Below the pieces are notes generated by a model, which saw only the letters and a list, made by a program, of their open reading frames with translations, ran no database searches and had not been told where the DNA came from. From NCBI GenBank assembly GCA_022704925.1, contig JAKJFK010000071.1:1-8320 (forward strand): a DNA stretch of 8,320 nt, written 5' to 3'. This document shows positions 1 through 7,393 of this stretch, in pieces. Made by a program: the position numbers and the translations under genes. The stretch is from a candidate division TA06 bacterium. GTDB taxonomy: Bacteria; Ratteibacteria; UBA8468; MWAK01. Position 1 is the stretch's first letter, and every line of letters begins with the position of its first letter.

Positions 1-1
1 C

Positions 2-232
2 GTCCTGGTCCGGACGCGCCATACCCCATCCCAGACCCGTCTCCCTGAAGCGGCGCGCCGCCGCAACGTGGCCGGGGCCTTTCGGGTCCGGTCCGCTTCC
101 GAACTGGCCGGCCGGACCTGCCTGTTGGTTGACGATGTCACCACCACCGGCGCCACCCTGGCCGCCGCCCGGGATACTCTGCTGGCCGCCGGCGCCGCCG
201 AGGTCCTGACCCTGGCCCTGGCCCGAAGTTGA
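2..232 (+). CDS. comF: ComF family phosphoribosyltransferase-like protein, C-terminal part (5' end outside window)
   Basis: The window opens inside this reading frame, and 76 codons are visible before the TGA stop. Two blocks identify the family. The first is HTPSQTRLPEAARRRN followed by GAF, the usual conserved segment of ComF proteins. The second is LLVDDVTTTGATL, the PRPP-binding loop of type I phosphoribosyltransferases, whose adjacent Asp residues and TTG turn bind the ribose 5-phosphate. The C-terminal GAAEVLTLALARS also matches the family's usual ending. ComF-like proteins are associated with DNA uptake in competent bacteria, but many carriers are not known to be competent and the biochemical reaction is not settled. 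The missing N-terminal part would normally carry a CxxC zinc-finger-like motif, which cannot be checked here. The gene appears to end its own transcription unit, because a possible terminator and an AT-rich leader separate it from gap. The identification is firm at family level; the role is uncertain. Confidence 0.85.
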   Translation, partial: VLVRTRHTPSQTRLPEAARRRNVAGAFRVRSASELAGRTCLLVDDVTTTGATLAAARDTLLAAGAAEVLTLALARS

Positions 233-240
233 CACCGGGC

Positions 241-250
<10 letters not shown>
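214..250 (+). terminator. Possible intrinsic terminator at the end of comF
   Basis: GCCCG at 221-225 can pair with CGGGC at 236-240 across a 10-nt loop. The stem can be extended, past a 3-nt bulge, by GGCC at 214-217 with GGCC at 241-244. A run of five T follows at 246-250. The hairpin overlaps the comF stop codon. The stem is short and bulged, so this is only a plausible weak terminator. Confidence 0.4.
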
Positions 251-1387
<1,137 letters not shown>

Positions 1388-1421
1388 TCGTCTCCCGTTT
1401 GCCGAAGATTGGGGGCTCAAG

Positions 1422-2615
1422 ATGCCGCAGGCTAAAGGGGTTGAAGACCTTAAGGAAATAAGAGGCCGGCGTATTTTCATGCGCGTTGATTTCAACGTGC
1501 CGATGAAATCCGGGCAGATCACCGACGACACCCGGATCAGCGCCTCGCTGCCGACCATCAGGTACCTGCTCGACCAGGGCGGCCGGCTGGTGCTGGCCTC
1601 GCACCTGGGACGTCCCAAGGGCAAGCGGTCGGCGGAACTCTCGCTGGCGCCGGCGGCCGAACGCCTGACCAGGCTGCTGGGCCGCCCGGTCGGTTTCGTG
1701 GGCGACTGCGTCGGACCGGAGGTGGAGGCCAAAACCTCCGCTCTCCAGGACGGCCAGGCGCTGCTGCTGGAGAATCTCCGCTTCTACCCTGAGGAGGAGG
1801 CCAATGACGCCGATTTCGCCCGCCGGCTGGCCGCCGGCGCCGAGATATACGTCAACGACGCCTTCGGTACCAGCCACCGGGCCCACGCCTCGACCTATGG
1901 CGTGCCGGAAATCCTGAAACCGGCCGTGGCCGGCTACCTGCTGGAGAAGGAGATCAAGAACCTGGGCCGCCTCCTCGAGAATCCCGAGAAGCCCTTCCTG
2001 TTGATCCTGGGCGGGGCCAAGGTCTCCGACAAGCTCGGCATCATCAAGAACCTGCTGGCCCGGGTCGACATGGTCATCCTCGGCGGCGGCATGGCCTATA
2101 CCTTCGTGAAGGCCAAGAACTGGACGGTGGGCAACTCACTGGTCGAGGAGGACATGGTCCCGACGGCCAAGGAGATCCTCCGGCTGACCCGGGAACTTCA
2201 CCTCTATGATTTTCACACCCCGCTTGATCACGTCATCGCCGACCGCGTGGCGGCCGACGCCCAGCACCTGACCACCGAGCGCGGCACCATACCGCAGAAC
2301 TGGACCGGCGTCGACATCGGCCCCCAGGCGATCGAGGAGTACGAGGATTGCATCCGGCGCGCCCGGACCATCTTCTGGAACGGGCCTTTGGGCGTCTTCG
2401 AACTGGAACCCTTCGCCGCCGGCACCATGGCCATCGCCCGGGCGGTGGCCGCCTCCGACGCCTTTACCGTCATCGGCGGCGGCGACACCATCGCCGCGGT
2501 CAACAAGGCGGGTGTGGCCGACCGCATCAGCCACATTTCGACCGGCGGCGGCGCCTCGCTCGAATTTCTCGAGGGGCAGGAGCTGCCCGGTATCGCCATC
2601 CTGGACCGGAAATGA
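1422..2615 (+). CDS. pgk: Phosphoglycerate kinase
   Basis: This enzyme transfers the acyl phosphate of 1,3-bisphosphoglycerate to ADP, giving 3-phosphoglycerate and ATP, directly after the GAPDH step. The 397 residues match the usual monomeric bacterial enzyme. The N-terminal substrate domain shows RVDFNVP (residues 21-27), ASHLGRPKG (59-67), [12 protein letters not shown] (114-125) and [13 protein letters not shown] (145-157), which supply the basic patch and the essential Arg and His contacts. The C-terminal nucleotide domain shows GGAKVSDK (197-204), [14 protein letters not shown] (352-356) and [13 protein letters not shown] (373-385). A G-rich ribosome-binding site (GGGGG at 1411-1415) precedes the ATG by 6 nt. 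The gene is not fused to TPI, unlike in Thermotoga, but its last four bases overlap the tpiA start. No anomalies are seen. Confidence 0.98.
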   Translation: MPQAKGVEDLKEIRGRRIFMRVDFNVPMKSGQITDDTRISASLPTIRYLLDQGGRLVLASHLGRPKGKRSAELSLAPAAERLTRLLGRPVGFVGDCVGPEVEAKTSALQDGQALLLENLRFYPEEEANDADFARRLAAGAEIYVNDAFGTSHRAHASTYGVPEILKPAVAGYLLEKEIKNLGRLLENPEKPFLLILGGAKVSDKLGIIKNLLARVDMVILGGGMAYTFVKAKNWTVGNSLVEEDMVPTAKEILRLTRELHLYDFHTPLDHVIADRVAADAQHLTTERGTIPQNWTGVDIGPQAIEEYEDCIRRARTIFWNGPLGVFELEPFAAGTMAIARAVAASDAFTVIGGGDTIAAVNKAGVADRISHISTGGGASLEFLEGQELPGIAILDRK

Positions 2616-3367
2616 GAAGACCGATCATCGCTGGAAACTGGAAGATGTACAAGACTCCGTCCCAGGCCCGGGAGCTGGCGGCCGGCGTGGCCGCCGGCCT
2701 GAAGCCGGAACGGGCCGCCGAATGCGAGGTGGTGCTCTGCCCGCCCGCGGTCGACCTGGCCGCGGTGGCCGAGGTGCTTCGCGGCACGCCGGTCCGGCTG
2801 GGCGCCCAGAACCTGTATCCTCAGGACGAAGGGGCCTTCACCGGCGAGGTTTCGGCCCCGATGCTCAAGGAGTTGGGCGTCAGTTCGGTCATTGTCGGCC
2901 ACTCCGAACGGCGCCAGTACTTCGCCGAAACGGACGAATTCGTCAACCTCAAGGTCAAGTCCGCCCTCAAGCACGGCCTCCAGCCGATCCTCTGCGTCGG
3001 CGAAAGCCTGGCCGAGCGGGAAGCGGGAACCACCGAGGACCGGATCAAGACCCAGCTGGCCGGCGGCCTGGCCGACCTGACCCCGGTCGATCTCGCCTCG
3101 CTGGTGCTCGCTTACGAACCGATCTGGGCCATCGGCACCGGCCGGACCGCCACCCCGGAACAGGCCCAGGCCGTCCACCGCTTCATCCGGGCCTGGCTGG
3201 CCGGCCAGTTTGGGGCCGCGGCCGCCGAAGCCATGCGCATCCAGTACGGCGGCAGCGTCAAACCCGACAATATCCGCTCGCTCATGGATCAGCCGGACAT
3301 CGACGGCGCGCTGGTCGGCGGCGCCAGCCTCAAGGCGGACTCCTTCCTGGCCATCGTCGGTTTTTGA
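2612..3367 (+). CDS. tpiA: Triosephosphate isomerase
   Basis: This enzyme interconverts dihydroxyacetone phosphate and glyceraldehyde 3-phosphate, feeding the GAPDH step encoded upstream. The protein is 251 residues, the normal single (beta/alpha)8 barrel length. The catalytic residues are visible: Asn9 and Lys11 in AGNWKM, His97 in VGHSERR, and Glu169 in [11 protein letters not shown], which is followed by flexible loop 6. The phosphate-binding [11 protein letters not shown] and the C-terminal [10 protein letters not shown] are intact. The start is the ATG in ATGA at 2612-2615, overlapping the pgk stop. There is no strong Shine-Dalgarno, so translation probably depends on ribosomes finishing pgk. 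The same frame is open upstream inside pgk, but homology begins exactly at this ATG. In many bacteria secG follows tpiA; here a PP-loop ATPase gene does. Confidence 0.97.
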   Translation: MRRPIIAGNWKMYKTPSQARELAAGVAAGLKPERAAECEVVLCPPAVDLAAVAEVLRGTPVRLGAQNLYPQDEGAFTGEVSAPMLKELGVSSVIVGHSERRQYFAETDEFVNLKVKSALKHGLQPILCVGESLAEREAGTTEDRIKTQLAGGLADLTPVDLASLVLAYEPIWAIGTGRTATPEQAQAVHRFIRAWLAGQFGAAAAEAMRIQYGGSVKPDNIRSLMDQPDIDGALVGGASLKADSFLAIVGF

Positions 3368-3371
3368 CCCG

Positions 3372-3384
3372 GGTTCGGCGAACC
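3372..3384 (+). other. Small hairpin between tpiA and the PP-loop gene
   Basis: GGTTC at 3372-3376 and GAACC at 3380-3384 form a perfect 5-bp stem with a 3-nt loop, 4 nt after the tpiA stop. No T-run follows, so it does not look like an intrinsic terminator. It could be an mRNA processing or stability element, or chance in GC-rich DNA. Confidence 0.25.
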
Positions 3385-3415
3385 GGATCCGCCGGCCGCG
3401 CCCCGGAGGCCCCCG

Positions 3416-4393
3416 ATGCGAAAGAAGTGCCTGGTGCTCATCTCCGGGGGCCTGGACAGCGCCCTGGCCGCCCGGCTGATGCAGCGGTTGGGTTTCGAGA
3501 CCGAGGGCATCGCCTTCCTGACCTCTTTTCAACCCATACCGCGCGGCGGCCGGAGCCACTCCGAAGAGGTCTGCGGCCGGCTGGGTATACCCCTGCACCT
3601 GGTGCCGCTGGACGAACCGTTCCTGGAAATCGTCCGCTCCCCGCGTTACGGACGCGGCAAGCACCTCAACCCCTGCATCGACTGCAAGGTCCTGATGCTC
3701 AGGTCCGCCTGGGAGAAGGCGCGTGAGATCGGCGCCGAATTCCTGGTGACCGGCGAAGTGCTCGGCCAGCGGCCGATGTCGCAGAACCTTTCGGCCCTCC
3801 GCCAGATCGAGAAGGCCTCCGGTTTAAAGGGGCTTATCTTCCGTCCACTCTCGGCCCGTTTTCTCGACCCGACCCGGCCGGAGCAGGTTGGGTTGATCGA
3901 CCGCGAAAGCCTGCCGGCCGTCCAGGGCCGGGGGCGCAAGCTGCTGCTGGCCCTGGCCGCCGAACTGGGCGTCTCCGGATTCTCGACGCCGGCCGGCGGC
4001 TGCCTGCTTACTGACGACGGTTTCTGCCGGCGCCTCTCCGACTTGATGGAACTGGACCTTTTTCGGGGCGGGGAGGTTGACCTGGTCAAGGTCGGCCGCT
4101 ACCTGCGCCTGGGGCCGCGACTCCGGCTGATCGTCGGGCGGAGCGAGAATGAGAACCGCTACCTGCTGGAGCGGGCCGGCGGCCGGGTCCGGCTGGAGGC
4201 GCTGGGCAGCGGTCCGGCGGCGGTCGTGCTCGGCCGGCCCGGCCGGGCGGATCTTTTGAAGGCGGCCGCCATCGTGGCGGCCTACACTGACGAGTCGGCG
4301 GCCGGACCGGTGCCGGTCCGGATCTCCGATCCGGTCGAAACGGTCACCGCTTCGGCGCTGGACCGTTCCGAGGTGGCCGGGCTGTTCATCTGA
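3416..4393 (+). CDS. ThiI/MnmA-like PP-loop ATPase, probable tRNA or other sulfur-transfer enzyme
   Basis: This 325-residue protein opens with a PP-loop, ISGGLDS (residues 9-15), which binds ATP for substrate adenylation. Further conserved blocks are NPCIDCK (85-91), TGEVLGQRPMSQ (112-123) and TPAGGCLLTD (191-200). This set marks the family often annotated as ThiI-like or as tRNA thiouridylase-like. Residues from about 215 (including VGRSENENRYL) resemble the NFACT-R-type RNA-binding segment seen at the end of such proteins. There is no N-terminal THUMP region and no C-terminal rhodanese, so it is not a classical enterobacterial ThiI. Cys87, Cys90 and Cys196 form a CxxC plus one Cys set like those that hold an Fe-S cluster in some PP-loop thiolases; that role is inferred. 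GGAGG at 3405-3409, 6 nt from the ATG, sets the start. It lies 48 nt after tpiA and just before a Cys-rich RseC-like gene. PP-loop membership is firm; tRNA thiolation is likely but unproven. Confidence 0.8.
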   Translation: MRKKCLVLISGGLDSALAARLMQRLGFETEGIAFLTSFQPIPRGGRSHSEEVCGRLGIPLHLVPLDEPFLEIVRSPRYGRGKHLNPCIDCKVLMLRSAWEKAREIGAEFLVTGEVLGQRPMSQNLSALRQIEKASGLKGLIFRPLSARFLDPTRPEQVGLIDRESLPAVQGRGRKLLLALAAELGVSGFSTPAGGCLLTDDGFCRRLSDLMELDLFRGGEVDLVKVGRYLRLGPRLRLIVGRSENENRYLLERAGGRVRLEALGSGPAAVVLGRPGRADLLKAAAIVAAYTDESAAGPVPVRISDPVETVTASALDRSEVAGLFI

Positions 4394-4409
4394 ACCCGGC
4401 CTTGATGCC

Positions 4410-4790
4410 ATGGTGGAAAAGGGCGTGGTTGTTGAAAAATCCGGCCGCCGGGTCTCCATCCGGATGACGGCTCCCGGCGACTGTGACCGCTGCGGGATTT
4501 GCGCCGGCGGCCGCCGGCGTTTGCTGGAACTGGAAAGATCGGATCTCGAGGTGGGTGACCGGGTCCGGGTGGAGATTCCCGACTCGGCCCTGGTTCGTTT
4601 TTCAATTCTTTTTTACCTGTTGCCGGCCCTGGTTTTTGCCCTCGGGTTCGGCCTGGGCGCCGCGCTCTGGCCGGGCTGGTGGGGCGGCCTGGCCGCGGTC
4701 TTTGCCTGGGGGCGTTTTTCCCGGTCCGGCGGCCGGCCGGAAATCGAAGTTCACAAGGAAGAAGGAGACGAAGATGCGCGAGAAGATTGA
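4410..4790 (+). CDS. RseC/MucC (SoxR-reducing system) family membrane protein
   Basis: This 126-residue protein has the two-part plan of the RseC/MucC family. The soluble N-terminal part (about 1-60) begins with EKGVVVEKSGRRVSIRM and carries a tight cysteine cluster, CDRCGIC (Cys25, Cys28, Cys31). It then runs through VGDRVRVEIPDSALVRFSI into two membrane helices at about 62-84 and 87-103, separated by the GWWGG turn. The tail is charged and acidic. Members are linked to sigma-E control, SoxR reduction and Rnf-type electron transport, so a redox role at the inner membrane is likely, but none is demonstrated here. No Rnf or SoxR gene is in view. The start lies 16 nt after the PP-loop gene stop with no clear Shine-Dalgarno, suggesting coupling to the upstream gene. 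Its last 17 nt overlap the NifU-like gene in another frame. Confidence 0.8.
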   Translation: MVEKGVVVEKSGRRVSIRMTAPGDCDRCGICAGGRRRLLELERSDLEVGDRVRVEIPDSALVRFSILFYLLPALVFALGFGLGAALWPGWWGGLAAVFAWGRFSRSGGRPEIEVHKEEGDEDARED

Positions 4791-5025
4791 GAAGGCCCTG
4801 GACGAGGTACGGGAGTTCCTGCGGATGGAGGGCGGTGACGTCGAACTGGTCGAGATCAGCGATGACGGCCGGGTCAAGGTTCGGCTGATGGGCGCCTGCG
4901 GCCACTGCCCGTTTGCCGCTTTGACGCTCAAGATGCGGGTCGAAAAGCTGGTCAAGGAGCGGGTGCCGGAAGTCAAGTCGGTAGAGTCGGTCGATACCGA
5001 CGAGCCGTCCGGTCCGGCCGCCTGA
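4774..5025 (+). CDS. NifU-like C-terminal-domain protein (Fe-S cluster scaffold/carrier)
   Basis: This is an 83-residue stand-alone version of the NifU C-terminal domain. REKIEKALDEVREFLRMEGGDVELVEI is the usual opening helix and GGD turn (residues 2-28), split here only for description. LMGACGHCPFA (38-48) carries the CxxC pair, Cys42 and Cys45, that binds a transient [4Fe-4S] cluster. TLKMRVEKLVKERVPEVKSV gives the final helix and strand. Such small NifU-like proteins assemble or deliver Fe-S clusters in the cytoplasm. Family members often have Ser/Thr shortly after CP, and Phe-Ala-Ala here is a mild variation. The ATG at 4774 is chosen because AAGGAG lies at 4762-4767 with 6 nt spacing and because homology starts there. 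The open frame continues upstream inside the RseC-like gene but encodes nothing recognisable. It overlaps that gene by 17 nt and is the last gene of the plus-strand run. Confidence 0.9.
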   Translation: MREKIEKALDEVREFLRMEGGDVELVEISDDGRVKVRLMGACGHCPFAALTLKMRVEKLVKERVPEVKSVESVDTDEPSGPAA

Positions 5026-5043
5026 TCCCTTCTCTTTTTCAGG

Positions 5044-6801
5044 TCAGGTCCGCGAATCGGCCGGCTCCTTCCTGATCAGCCGGCCGGCGGCCAGGCCGGC
5101 CACGCAGACGGCCAGCAGCATCAGGAAGAGGGCGGCGGCGATCAGCGGGTAGTTGCGGCCGGGCAGGAACTTCCGGACCAGGGTCAGCCAGAGGGCGGCG
5201 ATGGTCGTGACCAGCATGAAAATGGCCGGGACCAGGAAGAGGGCGCGTCCCCGTCCCCGCCGGGTCAGCCAGACCGAAACGGTGATCAGGGTCAGGGCGG
5301 CCAGCAGCTGGTTGGCGGCTCCGAAGACCGGCCAGATGATCGTGTAGGCATTGCCCCGGGCCAGCAGGAACATGACCAGCGCCGCCAGGCCGGCATTGAA
5401 ATAATATGATTTCAGCCAGCCGGCCGGCTTCTGGAAGATTATCCCCCAGACCTCCTCGAAGAGGTAACGTTGGAGCCGGATGCTGGTATCCAGCGTCGTG
5501 ATGATAAACCCCTCCAGCATCAGTATCCCGAAGATGGTGCCGACGGCTGTCGGCATGCCGAAACCGCGGTTGAGCAAGCCTCCCAGGGCCAGGGCGAAGG
5601 CCAGGATCGGGTTGGATTGCAGTCCGCTCTCCGGCGCCGGAAAGACCACCGCCTGGTAGTGGCTGAAGTCGAGCCCGCAGCTCAGGGTGATGATGACCGC
5701 GACCGCCATGATCGACTCCAGGAGCATGGCGTCGAAGCCGACCGTCCGGGCGGCCCCTTCCCGCGACAGTTGCTTGGCGGTGGTGCCGCCGGCCACCAGG
5801 GCGTGGAAGCCCGAGATGGCCCCGCAGGCGACCGTGATGAAGAGGAAGGGCCAGAGCTGGCCCAGGGCGGGTTTCGCCTGGGCGGCCTGGACATTGAAGG
5901 CCGGCACGGCCATCGGCGCGCCCTGGAAGCCGGCGGCCAGGATGCCCATCAGCATCAGGCCGATGCCCAGGTAAAGGATCTGGACGTTGGTGAAGTCCCG
6001 CGGCTGCAGCAGCAGCCAAACCGGGATGCCGGCGGCCGCGAAGACATAGATGGTCAGGATCACCCGCCACCAGGCCGGCGGCACGCTGACCGGGTAGGCC
6101 AGGCCGAAGGCAACCGCGGCCAGGCAGATGGCCAGGGCCAGGAAACTCCCGGCCACCGGGTTGAGGCCCCGCCGGTAGAGCAGCCAGCCGACCAGGGGCG
6201 CCAGCAGGGTGATGAAGATCACCGAGGTGGAGGCGATGCCGCCGATGAAGCCGTATATCTGGCCGCCGGAGTCCTGGATGACGCGCAGCAGGTGCTGTCC
6301 CGGCCCGAGGCCGAAGGCCGCCAGCGGCGCCTGCGAGGTCAGCGCGGTCACCGAGAGGTTGAGAAAGGCGGCGTTGACCAGGGTGAGCACCATGATGGCG
6401 AAGAGCACGAAGAGGAAGTAACCGGTGTTTCCCAGCTGGCCGCGGGCGATCTCGGCGATCGAGCGGCCCTGGTTCCGGAGGCTGATGAAGACGGCGCTGA
6501 AATCGTGGGCGGCTCCGATGAAGATGCCGCCGATGATTATCCACAGGTAGACGGGTACGAAGCCGTAGAGGAGGGCCAGGGTCGGCCCGATGATCGGCCC
6601 GGCGCCGGCGATCGAGGCGAAATGGTGGGCGAAGACCACCAGTGTCTTGGACGGGACGTAATCATAGCCGTCGTTGCGCGTGACGGCCGGGGTGGGCCGT
6701 TCCGGCTCCTCGCCCAGCACCCGGGCCAGCCCCCGGCTGTAAAGGCGGTGCGCCAGGTGGAAGAGCAGGGCGGTAAGCAGGATGACCAACCAGAGATTCA
6801 T
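5044..6801 (-). CDS. cstA: CstA family carbon-starvation transporter (pyruvate/peptide uptake)
   Basis: This is a 585-residue polytopic inner-membrane protein with about 15 hydrophobic segments along its whole length. Family hallmarks are TPAVTRNDGYDYVPSK (residues 37-52), FAHHFASIAGAGPIIGP (57-73), GAAHDF (96-101), SGFHALVAGGTTAKQ, GGLLNRGFGMP, and WPVFGAANQLLAAL near the C-terminus. Escherichia coli CstA (701 residues) is induced on carbon starvation and is implicated in peptide and pyruvate uptake; the shorter form here is common outside enterobacteria. The start is set by GGGAGG on the minus strand (6806-6811), 4 nt before the ATG. A strong promoter lies just upstream (6848-6876). The gene converges on the NifU-like gene with only 18 nt between stops and no clear terminator. 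It is divergent from panD, with which it shares a control region. Family assignment is firm; the substrate is not determined. Confidence 0.95.
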   Translation of the reverse strand: MNLWLVILLTALLFHLAHRLYSRGLARVLGEEPERPTPAVTRNDGYDYVPSKTLVVFAHHFASIAGAGPIIGPTLALLYGFVPVYLWIIIGGIFIGAAHDFSAVFISLRNQGRSIAEIARGQLGNTGYFLFVLFAIMVLTLVNAAFLNLSVTALTSQAPLAAFGLGPGQHLLRVIQDSGGQIYGFIGGIASTSVIFITLLAPLVGWLLYRRGLNPVAGSFLALAICLAAVAFGLAYPVSVPPAWWRVILTIYVFAAAGIPVWLLLQPRDFTNVQILYLGIGLMLMGILAAGFQGAPMAVPAFNVQAAQAKPALGQLWPFLFITVACGAISGFHALVAGGTTAKQLSREGAARTVGFDAMLLESIMAVAVIITLSCGLDFSHYQAVVFPAPESGLQSNPILAFALALGGLLNRGFGMPTAVGTIFGILMLEGFIITTLDTSIRLQRYLFEEVWGIIFQKPAGWLKSYYFNAGLAALVMFLLARGNAYTIIWPVFGAANQLLAALTLITVSVWLTRRGRGRALFLVPAIFMLVTTIAALWLTLVRKFLPGRNYPLIAAALFLMLLAVCVAGLAAGRLIRKEPADSRT

Positions 6802-6835
6802 TTATCCTCCCGATTCTGGATTGGATTCGGACCGG

Positions 6836-6855
6836 TCTTATCCGGAAATCTTATC
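6836..6855 (-). repeat. GATAAGA direct repeat at the cstA transcription start
   Basis: On the minus strand GATAAGA occurs at 6855-6849 and again at 6842-6836, separated by 6 nt. The upstream copy overlaps the -10 element TAAGAT and the second lies about at the expected transcription start. It could be a regulator site or offer an alternative -10, or be chance. Confidence 0.35.
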
Positions 6856-6876
6856 ACCGGCCGGCCGAATTTTCAA
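6848..6876 (-). promoter_or_regulatory. cstA: Sigma70-type promoter of cstA
   Basis: Read on the minus strand, TTGAAA (6876-6871) and TAAGAT (6853-6848) are separated by exactly 17 nt. Each hexamer differs from the sigma70 consensus at one or two positions. Transcription would start near 6841, giving a leader of about 40 nt before the cstA ATG. The spacer holds the palindrome CCGGCCGG. Confidence 0.7.
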
Positions 6877-6898
6877 ACCGGCCGACCGCCGTCATTAC

Positions 6899-6927
6899 TT
6901 GACCGGAGTCGCCGGACGGGCTAAAAT
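6899..6927 (+). promoter_or_regulatory. panD: Sigma70-type promoter of panD
   Basis: TTGACC (6899-6904) and TAAAAT (6922-6927) are separated by 17 nt, close to the sigma70 consensus. The start would fall near 6934, leaving an untranslated leader of about 90 nt before panD. This -35 box lies 22 nt from the -35 box of the opposing cstA promoter. Confidence 0.7.
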
Positions 6928-6929
6928 AA

Positions 6930-6941
6930 TTGCAGTTGCAA
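6930..6941. promoter_or_regulatory. Candidate operator at the panD transcription start
   Basis: TTGCAGTTGCAA is a perfect inverted repeat (TTGCA, 2-nt centre, TGCAA). It lies 2 nt after the -10 box, across the expected start of transcription, a typical place for a repressor site. The binding protein is unknown, and a 12-bp palindrome can occur by chance. Confidence 0.4.
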
Positions 6942-7022
6942 AGAGTGCGTTGCTGCTGGCACCTCTCCGGGCTGGTTGGGACGGGGAAAAAGGGGCGTTT
7001 TTTAAAGTACCGAGAGAAGAAG

Positions 7023-7379
7023 ATGCTCAGACAATTCTGCAAGTCCAAGATCCAGGGATTGGTGGTGACCGGGACGGACCTCAACTATCCCGGTAGCATC
7101 ACCATTGACTCCGCCCTGGCCGAAAAGGCCGATCTGCTGCCGTTCGAGATGGTCCAGGTCCTGAACCTTGCCAACGGCGCCCGGATCGAGACCTACTATA
7201 TCCCGGGCGAGCCCGGCCGCGGCCAGGTCTGCCTGAACGGCGCCGCCGCCCGCTGGTTCGAGGCGGGCGACCGGGTAATCGTCCTTTCGACCGCTTTTTA
7301 TAGCGCGGAAGAACTCCGCGGCTTCCAACCCAGGATTCTGCTCACCGACCAGGAGAACCGCATAAAAGAAATCAGATAG
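7023..7379 (+). CDS. panD: Aspartate 1-decarboxylase precursor (pyruvoyl-dependent)
   Basis: This cytoplasmic enzyme decarboxylates L-aspartate to beta-alanine for pantothenate and coenzyme A synthesis. The 118-residue proenzyme is normal in length and opens with MLRQFCKSKI. Self-cleavage between Gly24 and Ser25 (YPGSITID) would give the beta chain and an alpha chain with an N-terminal pyruvoyl group. Lys9, Tyr22, Arg54 (NGAR), Thr57, Tyr58 and Asn72 (NGAAA) align with the active-site and processing residues of E. coli PanD. Position 11, His in E. coli, is Gln here, and position 21 is Asn instead of His. The ATG at 7023 is chosen by homology, with a weak purine-rich GAGAGAAG site just upstream. 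A TTG at 6930 in the same frame lies next to the -10 box and is rejected. panB and panC are not adjacent; a radical SAM gene starts 14 nt after its stop. Confidence 0.95.
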   Translation: MLRQFCKSKIQGLVVTGTDLNYPGSITIDSALAEKADLLPFEMVQVLNLANGARIETYYIPGEPGRGQVCLNGAAARWFEAGDRVIVLSTAFYSAEELRGFQPRILLTDQENRIKEIR

Positions 7380-7393
7380 TGAAGGAGGCGTCC

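Noticed and set aside
3372-3384. Terminator after tpiA
   Set aside because: The hairpin is 5 bp and is not followed by a T-run; the next gene has its own ribosome-binding site and sits close, in line with read-through.
2228-3664. Minus-strand open frame of 478 codons across pgk, tpiA and the PP-loop gene
   Set aside because: It is a shadow of three well-supported genes and has no domain or ribosome-binding evidence.
2512-3726. Plus-strand open frame of 404 codons in another frame over tpiA
   Set aside because: It overlaps TPI, whose catalytic residues are all intact, and its Arg/Gly/Pro-rich product is typical of a shifted frame.
4483-4773. Upstream extension of the NifU-like frame
   Set aside because: The added residues lie in another frame of the RseC-like gene and show no homology, while AAGGAG with good spacing marks the ATG at 4774.
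5021-5043. Bidirectional terminator between the NifU-like gene and cstA
   Set aside because: The stem is only 5 bp with a loop of 13 nt, too weak to call; it is kept only as an observation.
6858-6886. CCGGCC repeats as a special repeat family
   Set aside because: CCGGCC-type words are frequent all over this GC-rich window, so these copies alone are not evidence of a dedicated repeat.
5470-6924. Plus-strand open frame of 484 codons antisense to cstA
   Set aside because: It mirrors a clear CstA reading frame, its composition is dominated by Gly/Asp/Gln/Arg, and it runs into the promoter region.
6930-7022. Upstream TTG start extending PanD by 31 residues
   Set aside because: The TTG begins 2 nt after the predicted -10 box and PanD homology starts exactly at the ATG at 7023.
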